Source: Microcebus murinus
Lineage: Eukaryota > Chordata > Mammalia > Primates > Cheirogaleidae
Direction: 5' to 3'
DNA length: 64,000 bases
Assembly (NCBI RefSeq): GCF_040939455.1
Contig: NC_134111.1
Span: 54,392,501 to 54,456,500 of the forward strand
In this document: positions 46,805 to 58,280 of the stretch, one piece after another
How positions within the stretch are numbered: the stretch's first letter is position 1
Layout of the letters: each line of letters begins with the position of its first letter
The notes under the pieces: model-generated
The model's database searches: none
Told to the model about the DNA's origin: nothing
What the model saw: the letters and a program-made list of their open reading frames with translations, nothing else
Translations under genes and position numbers: made by a program

Positions 46805-47800
46805 CTCGTTCATTCATCCACCAAGTATTTACTGATCCCTACTAGTACTGAGGAATGCACAAGACATGTGTGGTGCCATCTTCCTGCAGTTTCCATTCTA
46901 GAGCTGAGAAGGCAAAAAGCAAAATAATAAATGACAAGCTGCAATGACTGGTATGAAGGAAACAGACAAAGGGCTGAGACAGAGGCCAAATGCAAGGAAC
47001 TTGTGTTCTTTTGGGCGGTCAGGGAAGGCTCATCTGAGGAGCTACACTTAAGTTGAGACATGAGAGAGGCAATGGAGACAGCAAAGCAAAGACCAGGGAG
47101 AGAATAGTTCCTGGCAGAAGCAGGGGCAGGGAGCTGAAAGAGAAGCAGAGAGCCCAGCCTCAGTGAGCCCACTGAGGTTGCACGAGGTTGGAGGTGGTGG
47201 TGGGAGAGGCCCTGGTAGGTCACGCAAGCCAAGATCATTCATTTGCACTTTTATCCAAGAGGAACAGAAAGCCGTGGACAGTTTTAAACAAGAGAGTGAC
47301 ACGATCTGATTTGCATTTTGCAAAAACCTGTGTCTGCTGTGTGGAGAATGGAAGGGAGGGCGGATGTTTGAGTGAGAAGAGATGGTGGCTTGCACTGGGG
47401 GTGTGGTGGGGGAGTGAAGAGGAGGAAAATAGATGGATGTGAGTATATTTTGGAAGAGGATTTGTCTGGGCTTGTTGGCAGACTGTATTGAGAGCGTGAC
47501 TCAGTTTCTTTGCTTGAGCAACTGGGTGGGCGGAAGCAGGTTTTATTAATACAGGAGCGAGGAAGGGAGAGAGGGCACAAATGGGAAGGGGAAGTTAAGT
47601 GTTCTATTTAGACAAGTTCAATTTGCAGGGATATGATTCTGAAATTCAGAGAGGTTTGGGCTGGAGATGAAAATGTAGGAGTTGTTGGCATAGAAACGGT
47701 ATTGCACACAGGAAGGAATGAGATCGCCCAAGGCGAGAGTTTGCAGCTGCATGAGCAGATGGAGCGGAACCCAAGTTCAGTGTCAACACCTTCGTCACCT
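46805..47800 (-). mobile_element. Long antisense L2 LINE fragment, about 1 kb
   Basis: It begins with the reverse complement of the L2 3' terminus ('tcattcatccaccaagtatt' near 46811). It continues in order through 'gtcagggaaggctcatctga' near 47019, 'gagtgacacgatctgatttg' near 47294, 'gctgtgtggagaatggaagg' near 47336, 'agcaactgggtgggcggaag' near 47516 and 'gagatcgcccaaggcgagag' near 47720. This is the longest continuous L2 piece in the window. Apparent frames in 46810-47580 are repeat-derived. Confidence 0.88.
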
Positions 47801-48285
47801 GAGGACAGGCTGAAGGACAGGAGCTCACACAGGGGCTGCCTCCATCTTCTTTACTGCCCCACAACGTTCCTAAATTCCATGTTAAATCTCCCTTCTTCCC
47901 AACTGGCTTTGCTTCAAAAAGTCCTCTTTAAGGTCAAAAGCACCATGATTCATCCTCGCTCCAAAGCCCAGGAGTTGAGTTATTGTTAACTTTTGCTTTC
48001 CTTTTGGTCTAGACAGCCACACTGTATCTTGGCTTTCTGAGTCTTTTCTGTAACATTTCTTAGATTCGACACTTTTTCCATTCTAATTTCAGGGCGTCTC
48101 TGCTTTTTACCTATAATAATGCAAAATCCCCCTACTTTGAAAATACCTCTCTTAGCTCCAAAAACTCAGAACCACCGCATAGTAGAATCGGAAAGATTCT
48201 TTGAGGTAATCTGTCTCATTTTTTGAAGTGGGAAAACTGAGTCCCCAAAATAAGAAGGATTTGCTCAATACTGCAGTTAAACATT
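47801..48285. other. Unassigned sequence, no gene seen
   Basis: No clear repeat or gene. A MIR-like scrap ('tcattttttgaagtgggaaa' near 48216) is possible. Confidence 0.45.
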
Positions 48286-48289
48286 CTCT

Positions 48290-48565
48290 TTAGAGATCTT
48301 TCCAACTATCTTTCCACACTCTCTTATTTGTCTGCAAAATGTTCTCCTCAACTTGGCTTCCTTTCCTACACAGCTGCCTTCTTGATCTCCCTTAAGATGG
48401 AAATGATCCTGTCGTTCTCCAACTCAAAAAACTACAGTGGCTTCTAATGCTTCAGTTAACCCGAGATGTCTACTTCACTCCTTCATTGTTCCCAGATTTA
48501 GGCTCAAACTCCTCAGCCTGGTATCTGGTATTCAAGTTTTCACAAGTGAATACTCTTCTGCTAGC
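48290..48565 (+). repeat. L2 fragment, sense
   Basis: 'gatcctgtcgttctccaact' near 48405, 'ctacagtggcttctaatgct' near 48432 and 'ctcaaactcctcagcctggt' near 48503 follow L2 sense order. Confidence 0.75.
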
Positions 48566-48844
48566 CCCAGAGAACAGGAGAATGAATAGGAGCAAGGTAT
48601 TGGAAGAAAAATCTTAGAGCAACATAAAGAGGCTATTTCTAATTATTAAAATTGTTCTCCAATGGCATGGGTTTTCTTGGGAACTAGTGAGCTTCCTATG
48701 AGCCTCAGTGTTCAAGAACAGGCTAGATAATACTTACAGGAAATGTTGGAGAGAGACCTTCTACCATAGATGTGGGCAGGGGAATGGGGTGAGATAACTT
48801 CAGATTCCTTCCAATTCTTAGCTCCAACACCCAGCATCCTTCCT

Positions 48845-49110
48845 GTCCTAATCTGCTTGGGATTCTGTAACAAAACACCATAAACTAGGTGGTAACAATG
48901 GAAATTTATTCCTCACTGTTCTAGAGGCTAGGAAGTCTGCCATCAGGATGCCTGCTAGGTTCTGGGGAGGACCCTCTTATGGTTTCCAGACTGCTGACTT
49001 CTTGTATCTTCACATCTTTGACACTTTTGCAGATACCTCCATTTCGGTGTCTCTCTCTGTCTCTATCTCTACCTCTGTCTCCATTATCTCTGACCTCCTT
49101 TAGCATAGAA
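48845..49110 (-). mobile_element. Antisense MLT1-type MaLR LTR, partial
   Basis: 'ctgtaacaaaacaccataaa' near 48866, 'tggaaatttattcctcactg' near 48899 and 'ttctagaggctaggaagtct' near 48919 are the reverse complement of the 3' part of an MLT1 LTR. The downstream half is degraded to a TCTC-rich stretch near 49050-49085. No internal sequence or target duplication seen. Confidence 0.85.
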
Positions 49111-49419
49111 TCATGTAATTATGTCCCTCCAGGTGGATTAAAAGGAACATTAATGGGCATCTGGCCCAAAGTTCTGTGATTTTTATTCCCTCTCTGTCTC
49201 CTCTTACAGGGAGACCTGCACACCATTGCTGGATAAATCCACATACCCTTTCTTTCATTGCATTTTGTTTCCCTGTTAGAGGACCTCCAGCAATTCCTGC
49301 CTCAAATCCAGCCTCTTCATCCTGCAGCCAAGGTCTCCATCAGCAGCCCCTGTTCTGGCTTTTCCAGCAGGGGCTACTGCTCTTTGGTGGGATAAGCTCT
49401 CTTTGCTCCTCTGCACACA

Positions 49420-49765
49420 TCCTTCTCCTTCTGCCCTGAGTGCTAGGCCATGCTCTTGGCCAGAAATGATTTGCCCTTTCTTCCCTGCTAAGAAATGTGT
49501 TATACCCCTCTCCAGAAAGACCTTCTTAATTAAGAGGGCTACTCTTTTTATTTTAACTTTCTTCATTGCATAGCCATACAGTAATTAAATGCCTGGCTCT
49601 ATACTGACAGTAAATTGTTTGCTAGCTTTTTTGAGTGTTGACATCTTCTTTCCCTATTGAGAACATGAGCCACCTCTTATTTCTTTTGCCCACCCCACCC
49701 ACCCACTGTATCAAATACACAGGAGACAATAAGCACTTGTTGATATTTGTTAAACAAGTTATATT
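49420..49765 (+). repeat. L2 LINE 3' end, sense
   Basis: 'ccagaaagaccttcttaatt' near 49512, 'tttcttcattgcatagccat' near 49557, 'ttgagaacatgagccacctc' near 49658 and the tail 'cacttgttgatatttgttaa' near 49734 follow L2 order. Confidence 0.75.
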
Positions 49766-52059
49766 AGTACAGTGGCCATTGTATCAAACAATAGTCAAAA
49801 CTGTATGGTGTGTTGAGAAGCAAAACCAGATAGAAAGAAAAAAAAATGTATTGGGAAGGGAGACCATGAGGAAAAATTGAATATTAGCCCTGAAACAAAG
49901 AGGTAATAAACCCTTAATAGTTTCCTAAAAGAGCAGGCATGATTGCTTTAATTGAAGCAGAAAGGCACGAACACCAGAGATGTGCTCATTTAACACTAGG
50001 AAGATGAATTAGAAAAGCTGCCCCAAATATTTTTTTCTTGAGTGATGTATTATGTGATGAAAAGCTTGTAATACGTTATGGTCGCACCTTTGACATATGA
50101 TTTAACCCATTGATGCAGTGTCTGGATTTCTTGGTTTGCCTCTGTCTGCCTTTGGCTATTAGAAAGGAGATTCTAAAATGAGAGCAGAACGGATCCTTAT
50201 AAGGGTTTGATGTGGAGGGTGAAGTCTTTCTGCAGATTTATGCTGAGAATTTACAGCGGCTTAGGAAGCATGGCGAAACGGAACAGTACAATATGAAAGT
50301 TATTCCTTAGAGACAGATCACTCTGAAGTCTGGCTCCAAGTGGTCTTCCTTCTTAAGCTTCTAGGCCAAATAATGGCAGACAAATATATTGCTAGAAATT
50401 GGAGATGTGGCATTTCACTCTTCCAAATGTTTCCAGAAAGGTAACTTTTACTGCAGGAAAATCTTCAATACAAAGCAGAACTAAGCCAAAGTGTAGACCC
50501 TCATCCTGGCCCAGGCTCAGGGAGGTGGCCTGTCCCTGGCAGAGCAATTACAGGACTCTGCAAGGGGGGCTTACGAACATTCTGACATGGCCTCAGTGAA
50601 CTCAGGTCAGGAGTGGAGATGCAGGGTGCTCGCTCTATGGAACCCATAGACGTGCTCTTCAGAGACAACGCGCACTGCTGACCAAGCTACCAGCTTGTGC
50701 CTTACCATCTTTCATAGCAGAAGGATTACTATTTTAACAGTTTTGACAGAACACGTGGTTTCTTCACCTCAGTGCTATGCTGCTAGCTCATTTTATTTTC
50801 AGCATATTGTGACCTCTTAATGTTTTTCTGCCATGCTTGCCTAGAAGCAGCCCAGCTACATCTCATATTTGGCATATTTAATGAGTCTCCATTCCTATCT
50901 CTCCTTTCCATCATTAAGATTATTCTCGAAACATGTAAGCAGGAGTGGGTTCGGCCCAACACTCATAAACCTCGCCCTCTTCTGGGTCATGCTGACCTGG
51001 TCTTGAAGTAACCACATCCTGTTGGCTGGCTCAATGCCTGTCTCGTGGCAGTTTGTCCTCCTAGCATCGCCCCAGATCTCTGCTGACTGTGGCGTGTGAG
51101 ACAGCCTCAGAAGCCAGAGTATAATACAGAGTGTAGCCACTGCCTCCCTTCCATCCACCCTGCAGGCCTAGGCCCACACTAGCCATGAAGTATTTCCTCA
51201 CTGTTACTCTCTTCTCCTCCAAAGAGTTCTCAGAACTATTTTTCTACTGCTTTGCTGAGTTTAGAATATGTTGCACCTTGATTTTCCTAGGCCTTTGAGT
51301 TCCAGTTGTGGCACTTAGCCTCAGCATTCTCTTTTACTCTTATAAAAACAATTTCACCACGTGGTCCAGGTCACAATTTCATCCTCAACGTGACACCAGG
51401 CTCCTCCCTCCCTTCCTCTCTCCCTGCTCCAGGAATGAACACAGAGCAGACTCCAAAGGCTGGGAGGCTGTTTTTCGGCAGTATCTTTTCCCAGCATCTG
51501 ACGAATTCATAGCCTGTCTTTCTCTCTAGGGTTTTTTCTTTAGAGAATTGTGCACAAATGAAATAACAACAATCCTCACCATCAGATTTGGGAGGAGTGG
51601 TGGATGCAAAGTGCCTGACGCAGGCCTTCCCACAAATCTGAGAAATGAACCCAGCCAGTTCTGTTATTCTTTAACAGCTATCTTTGAAGGGGAAAGGATG
51701 GAGAGAGAGCAGATGTTCTGGGCTCATGCAACAAAGTTGACCTCCTAGAGTCAGGTGCTGGGCCAGATGGGCCCACAGCAGAACAGGTTGACATGACCTA
51801 ACAACACAATCTAAAACTTTCACCCCAAGAATTGACAAACTGGGCGTTTCCTTAAAAAAAAAAAAAAAGAAAACACGTTTGCTTTGAAGTGGGTGTTCCA
51901 ACAGCATGTGGGACCCTACAGCTCAGATCAGGCATCTCACTTTTGTCTAAAGCTAGGAGTTTCATTGAGGGGAAAAGAGAGAATAACAGATTCCAGGCTA
52001 CAATATTCAACGAAGTCCTTGAATGCACTTCAGCTTCTCAATTCATTTAGGATTGAAAT
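49766..52059. other. Unique intergenic sequence, no gene seen
   Basis: An A-rich run at about 51853-51867 has no recognisable SINE body upstream. Short frames near 50820-51158, 51306-51529 and 51548-51907 are unsupported. Confidence 0.5.
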
Positions 52060-52335
52060 GACAAGCCTCCAACTCTAAAAGATTTAACGGAGAGAAAAGC
52101 AAGTTAGCTTATTTAAAACCCTTATTAACACTAACAACAATTAATTACATTTATTCTGATTTATGGACACCTGCTTAGCATCAACAACACAGACCCACCC
52201 CTCCAATTATTTAGTGATACAATGGCACATTTATTTTGCTCAGTGGAGTCAAGACTTTTCTAATTTCCTGTGCAGCCACCTTCAGCTCTGTGTATATCTT
52301 CCTATTTTAAATTACCAACAGGCCTCAAGCATATT
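52060..52335. promoter_or_regulatory. Enhancer-like block with TAAT cores (candidate)
   Basis: 'aacaattaattacatttatt' near 52137 and 'ccaattatttagtgata' near 52203 lie in repeat-free sequence. Confidence 0.22.
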
Positions 52336-52383
52336 TGCCTGGTTTTGAAAGCAGCAGGAGGTGGTTTTTGAAGTCTCTGAAAT

Positions 52384-52433
52384 ACATGCACGTGTATACA
52401 TGCGTGTGTGCGCGTGTACTGCACACGCACGGG
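52384..52433. repeat. Alternating purine-pyrimidine stretch, possible Z-DNA or hairpin
   Basis: Mostly TG, CG and CA dinucleotides. The half-sites GTGTGCGCGTGTA and TGCACACGCAC near 52406-52430 can partly pair as an inverted repeat. Confidence 0.6.
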
Positions 52434-52435
52434 TC

Positions 52436-54169
52436 GCTCAATCCAAGCTCACATGCTAAGATCCTTTCCATGTGAAAATTTTCCAGGGACTTAGTAACTC
52501 TCAGACATACAAAACTTATATTTTTCCCCTTATTTTAATGATCTATCACAATTAGATATGTTTCTTATTTATAACACTATTTTTGCAGCAACAAAGAAAT
52601 ACAAGATAAGTGATGACCAAAATGACTTTAGAAGTCAGCTTAGGACATTATTTTCTGTTATTAGTCCTTACCAATGTCAAGTGCAAAATTTAAATTAACA
52701 AGCACTTCCCTTATTGGAATGACTTCAGCACTTTTGCTGCCTTTCATTGATTTCTATTTACTTTGGCAGCCACAGGCAAGAAGAACATATTTCTGTGCCT
52801 GAAGAAGCAACCTAAGACTTCACTAGGGTATATAGATGTGTATGTCATGATGAAATGCTGCTGTGAGGCTATTCTAAAAATTAACATAATACAAGAGGAA
52901 CACTATTTATGTAGTGTTTCTACAGGCCTTACCTTCCCGTTAGTGTTATGTTAGAGTCATCTCCCAGCTATATTTCTCATATTAACAACTGGTCTATAGT
53001 CCTTTAACCTAGCAGTAAATATGATGTCAAAGCCATTTTAGTACTAAACAGCTTACCTGCAAATATGTTAAATGCCAGATATGCTGAACCAGAGGTAACC
53101 TTGACCCTACGCTAGCTCATAGGGAAAGTAGCTAATGCTTCTGCTAAGTCACCAAGTTACTGTTGGTGATAGGTGTCTACAAGGGATCATTCTTCATTAG
53201 AAATACCAATAATAAATATTTCCATGCTTCAAATTGGCTTCAAGGAGGCATAAAATCCTACAGAAGGGCTGAAATGAGCTTTGGACTCATTGTCCAGTTT
53301 TTTTAGTTCTTCATAAACTGTTAGCCTCAGGTTTCTTAGAAGTGAAAAACCAATGGGATAAAAGCAACTAGAAGATACTCCTTTACTGTTGTGCTCTTCC
53401 CCACCTTATCACTTGCAATAAAAATTTGGTCATATTATGGCTCAGTCAATTCACCTACCAAAGATAAGTAGGCAGAAATATGAGTTACCACATTTTTCTT
53501 GAGCCCTGTCTCCTATATTCTGACACTTCAAACATTTGCCAACATTCAGTGGCCCCACTGGCTTTATCAATAATAGAGAAACAAAGAAATAAAGTTAAGC
53601 TAAATAAAAAAAATAATAATAAGCTGAACCCTAGAGGACTATAGGAGGCATTTTCTCACCCTGCTTTTAAACTAAAAGACTTTGTTGAGTCAATGTCAAC
53701 CTCAGCCTCTCCTTCTGGGACCAGAGGTGATGCCAACAAGCAGCCCTGGTGTGGAGGAAGAGTACCCCAACTTAGCATAGCAAGGCCTGGGTTCTGTCAC
53801 CATAAGCAGGCAGATGCTCATGCTTCAATGACCTTATAAAGACAGGCATTCATGGTAAACTCTTAAAGAGCGCTGTGAGAGAGTGGGTGCAAAACCACTT
53901 TGGAAACCAGACCTTCCCAGACCTGCCGGAGTTGCTACGGCTTTTCCTGACATCCTGCCTAACCTTGGGCAGTTGGCATCCGCAGGCCGGGATGGGCCCT
54001 ACCCGAAGCCTATCTGGTTGAAAGCCAGGTGGGAGGAGGGGCGTGCTGACACGCGGAGGCAGTTAATGCAGCCCCAGCTCCGCCAGAGCACCCGCACTAA
54101 CCCTCTGGTGTGGGGAGAGGGGGGCAGGGGCCCCTTTAATGACCCCAGATAGTCAGGACCTCTGTTTTA
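52436..54169. other. Unique intergenic sequence, no gene seen
   Basis: No named repeat. The 89-codon frame at 53883-54152 is GC-rich but has no family motif. Confidence 0.5.
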
Positions 54170-54320
54170 TGTCTTATCGCAATTACAGGGCGGCCAGGCC
54201 CGGTAAGTCAAAGCAGCTGCGGGGCCACATGCACATTAACGACGGATGTGCCGCCCCTTCAGATCTGCCCGCACAGGCCCCCGCCCCCTACCCGACCCCC
54301 CGCCTGGATTAAATCCATTT
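54170..54320. promoter_or_regulatory. GC-rich block in AT-rich surroundings; possible regulatory element
   Basis: Sharp local rise in GC with several CpGs. It contains a homeodomain-like CATTAACGACGG near 54233 and an E-box CAGCTG near 54214. No repeat signature, and too short for a CpG island promoter. Confidence 0.3.
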
Positions 54321-55090
54321 CTTTGAAGCATTATGTACAAAAGCCACTTCTCAGCAATTCTGAGTTACATTTGAATGATGCTGCGTACTTGCTCTTCACT
54401 CCTTGAAACACTGGTTAACGATACTCATGGAAGAACGTTAGCCAGTGCCCTATATCAGTGGGCAATTTCTAATAAGGAAGTTTCCACAGCAGAACACATC
54501 TCTTGCTGTGCCCTGCCATTGTGATGGGTGACTTCCTAGGCACCCGGACTAACAGCCTGTCGGCCGGCATCGTCCAGTCAGGTCCTCGTCTCACCTGGCC
54601 TGCCTTCCCTCTCAGGCATTGACAAACCCTATGTGCCAGGTGCCAGGATATAGCCGGGAGCAATTCTGACAGGGTCTTGCTCTCACTCAGCTCCTGAGTC
54701 GAGGGACAATTAATCACTGTGAAGTAGGGCGAGTGTGCAGGAAGTGAGAACCCAAACTGTATTAACAGTGACCATGACGCTTCTCGGGACAACCACATGG
54801 AGGCCACCTCCACCTCATAAGGTCAAGTTGGAGGGACAAAGAGGGCTTTTTGGCTAAAAAGGAGTATGTAGTCCTCCAGGCCCAGGTATGAGTTCTACCT
54901 ATATCCTTGGAAATTTTCCAGGTTAAAAAATGAATCTAGATGTGAACTTTTGCCACCTTAGGATATGCAAGGACTGGATTTTGTTAGGTCCTGCATCCAG
55001 TTACCAATTTCTTTGTAAATTGCTTTTCTAAAAGTCACTGGGAAGTAGCACTCAGGGATTCAGAATCTATTTATCCATTATACAGATAGC
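54321..55090. other. Unique intergenic sequence, no gene seen
   Basis: A 114-codon minus-strand frame at 54469-54813 has no recognised motif. Confidence 0.5.
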
Positions 55091-55094
55091 ATAG

Positions 55095-55275
55095 TAGCAT
55101 TTAGTTTCATTTGTTCAGCAATCACCTACTTAGGCCTCCCTGTGTGCCAGGCACCATGGGAAGCACTTTGCTAGTCTTAACCCATTTAAGCCTTGTGGAA
55201 ACCCTGAGAGGGAGATGCTGGAAACTAAACGTTGAGAGGTTTAGTCACTTCCACAGGGACACACAGCAGGAGGGA
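55095..55275 (-). repeat. Antisense MIR SINE
   Basis: 'cctccctgtgtgccaggcac' near 55134, 'cttaacccatttaagccttg' near 55176, 'gagaggtttagtcacttcca' near 55234 and 'cacacagcagg' near 55261. Confidence 0.88.
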
Positions 55276-55414
55276 GAAGCAACTTCCGCAGGATCCTTTC
55301 TAAGCTGTCTGGGCATCTGCTTGACAGGGAAGCTCTCTGAGAAGGACCATCTGAACAGCCCTTCCCCATCCTCAAGGTTCCCCCTTCTCTGCTGCCTCCT
55401 GGGGATGTTCCGAC

Positions 55415-55495
55415 CCAACCTTGTGCCCAGTACTGTGTCCAGCAAAGTACCTGTGTCCAACCTTGTGTCCAGGACAAACTGTGCCCAGTACCAGG
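55415..55495. repeat. Degenerate short tandem repeat (TGTGTCCAG / TGTGCCCAGTA type)
   Basis: Irregular copies of a TTGTGYCCAG-like motif occur about five times between 55420 and 55490, spaced 14-20 bp apart. Frames across it read as Cys-Pro repeats on one strand and Trp/Thr/Gln repeats on the other, which is an artefact of the repeat. Confidence 0.6.
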
Positions 55496-56180
55496 AAGAG
55501 TAGGGGATCTTTAATGCTGACATCTGCAGGGTCCCTGAAGCCAGGGAAGGAAGATACAAAGCAGCGTCCACCCGGGTCACTCCTTGACCCTAGACTTTTG
55601 GGAGGAGAATCTTATGCCAAAAGAACTCTCTGGAGAAGACAAAATGTAATAATAAAATCTTTAAGGGATGCCAAGCAGAATTTTCCTCACAATATCTGCA
55701 AGAGCCATTGCTTCAGGGTTGGGTAATTGGACAGAGCAGGCTGGAGGTAGAAGGGTGCAGCTGGGTCGCACCCAAATTGGCAGTCAGATGTCAGGGTCCT
55801 TTGTACCACAGCACCCTCTCTGCATCGGGCAGTACATGGCAGTGGGGTTTTGACTAGAAAAGGGCAAGCACCAGTTTTTTTCCCAGGATTCTAGATATGT
55901 GTAACCCTGACCATGTCTGTGTGATAGATACCATCAGTTTAATTCCAAGCATTTTATGCAGAACTTGTCCTTATAACATAGGCAGTAGGCATTTGCAGGT
56001 TTGCACCATGAAATTAACCACCTGCAGTTATCAGAACAGAAGGAATAAACTCTTGAGATGAAATGCAGGTGAAAGCTATTTTCAAGGGTAACAGAGTAAG
56101 TTCCCCAACCCTGGAAGTGTTCAAGCATCACTTGGCCCAGATGTGATACAGGGAAATCAGACAACTTGGTGCAACTAGAT
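55496..56180. other. Unique intergenic sequence, no gene seen
   Basis: No named repeat or gene. Confidence 0.5.
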
Positions 56181-56184
56181 CAAT

Positions 56185-56365
56185 GGTTTCCAAACTGAGA
56201 CATTTACCACCATCTCCTGGGGAACTTTGAAAAGATACATTTTGCCAGACTCAATGCCATATGGTCAGATTCGTGAAGTCTGGAGTGGGATTTAAGGAAC
56301 CTGTAGTTTTCATAAAAACTCACAGTGATTCTAGTGCTCACCAGGATTGGGAATCTTTAAACAGG
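56185..56365 (+). mobile_element. MER5A-like non-autonomous hAT element
   Basis: 'caatggtttccaaactgaga' near 56181, 'catctcctggggaactttga' near 56211, then 'ggagtgggatttaaggaacc' near 56283 and 'gattctagtgctcaccagga' near 56327 follow the MER5A order. Old and diverged. Confidence 0.75.
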
Positions 56366-56559
56366 ATGACCTTTGTGATTCCTTTAAACTGAAGAGTCTA
56401 TGATCTCTTGCAAGGATCTGAGACTCACCTATCACAAATTACAGGTAGAAAAATGCCTGCATAGATGGCCTGTCACGGGGGAATGGTTGTTGCCCCTACA
56501 CAATGCAGTGGTTTGCATATTTGCTGATGTTTCCCCCCAAAAGCACGCGGGAATGAATC

Positions 56560-57130
56560 ATTATTGAAACAATTTACTTTCAGTTAGTGCATGAATGCCT
56601 TCCCATGATGCTCTGATGCTTTTGTTTGTCCTCCTATAAAAATTATTTATGACCCAAGTGTGATCTTTTAAATCAGAATACTTATTCCTGAAATCAAAGC
56701 TCTAGCATGCTAATGCAAGTAGAAACCTTGATAATTTTTCAAAGCCATGTTGAATATTCAAAAGCTGGAACTGACGGAAAGGAGTTAACATTAATTAATA
56801 TTTGAAGCAGTAAAATAAAAGCAACAGTGAAGCTAATTTTGCAGGACAATTAATCATGAGTCTTGCTAATTACACATGGGATTTTGCAAATGATTTTTTT
56901 CTCAGGTAGCAAAGTAAAAATGATAATCCGCTACCCATCAAAATCATTGGCTTCTCACCAATGTCCCCAGCAAGAGCAATTAGTGGAAACAGCAGAGCCC
57001 TAGTAATTGCATGTCAAGAGAGGAGAATGTTAGAATTTTAATTGCTCTAAATAAAGACCACTTGCTCATATGCACACCTGATTGTCCAAAACAGCTCTGC
57101 AAGCCAGAGCAAGTATGCCACCACTTCCAG
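56560..57130. promoter_or_regulatory. Strong candidate conserved non-coding element or enhancer, TAAT-rich
   Basis: At least six homeodomain-type cores lie within 260 bp: TTAATTAATA 56791-56800, CAATTAATC near 56847, GCTAATTACA 56865-56874, GCAATTAG 56976-56983, TAATTGCAT 57004-57012 (also POU-like) and TTTAATTGC 57037-57045. A CACCTG E-box-like site lies near 57076. There are no interspersed repeats over nearly 600 bp. Function and conservation are not tested. Confidence 0.35.
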
Positions 57131-57829
57131 GTGCCCGCATAAAAATAACTCTGTGGGAGCAGTATTCTCCCAGCAACCCATGCAGTTTCTGGAAGAAAAT
57201 ATCAATATGCATTCACATTCTGAACTGCAGTGTCATCACTTGAATATAAGAACTGCAAAAAAAAAAAAAAAAAATCACCCACTTGGGAAAATGTGCATAT
57301 TCTTTATATTTGCCAAATATTTATTGCTGACTTTTTTTTAAGAACTTTAACTATCTCCAAGGTGCCAAGGGCTTCAAATTTACTGAATTTTAGGATCCCC
57401 AATAAAATGTTTTTAACAAGACATCTCAAGAGGGCATAAAATAAAAAATTACCATATTCATGAGTGTAAGCCTCTAAGATTGCAATGCTATAAACTGGAT
57501 GTTTATAATTTGCTTGTGGCTTTCTTAATTAAAAACTGGTAATTAGAAACTCAAGTACTATTTTTACACTTCATCTTCTACACTTTACATGCTACTGTTA
57601 CTTTTCAGTTTAATATATGTACACATGGATGCACACAATTGCAAATGATCAATAATATTTAACTGTGTGTCTAAAACCTAAATGATGATGGATACATTTA
57701 AATATTGCTTTCCAGGAGATTATTATTCCAATGACCATGTCGTGGCTTAAACATTTAGTTTAAACAAGACAGCTACCATTTTTTGCTCTCCCCAACATGC
57801 ATCATTTACTCTCATTTTTAAACCGAATT
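57131..57829. other. AT-rich unique sequence, no gene seen
   Basis: Contains an A-run at about 57257-57273. No gene or named repeat. Confidence 0.5.
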
Positions 57830-58280
57830 GCTGAATTGCCTTCCAAGTACTCCTTGTGTCTATTGTCTTCAGACTAGCCTTGCATCTTTAAGTGCACAAT
57901 ATTGAGGTGCTAAACCACCACACATTTCCTGCTATTAACTTTGTGGGCTGGGCGTTAGGCGCAAAGCAGTAACCTTAACTTAACACCCTATCTTTGCACA
58001 TCCAAAATTGTGTGCAGGGTTTACTACGCCAGAACTGCTTAAAATCAACAAGCAGGGCATAAGAAGGGCTGCTTCTTTTGCTGAATTACCAGATCACAGG
58101 TGTGTTTCTGACTCCCGGAGGTGATTCAGGTAATAACACCAGGATAATGATTTAAATGGTTAGAAGCTTTTCCACCGAAGGCAGTCCTTGAAGTCCTATC
58201 ATTTTGCAGATATCGCTCACAAATGGCAACTTATTTACCTGGCCTCCTTAAGTAATTGCTTCTGATTTTTATTATGTTTT
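57830..58280. promoter_or_regulatory. Repeat-free candidate regulatory block
   Basis: Non-repetitive, balanced composition with motif-like pieces (GGGCTGGGCGTTAGGCGC near 57947, TAACCTTAACTTAACACC near 57970, an ACAGGTGTG site near 58096). The call rests on texture only. Confidence 0.22.
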
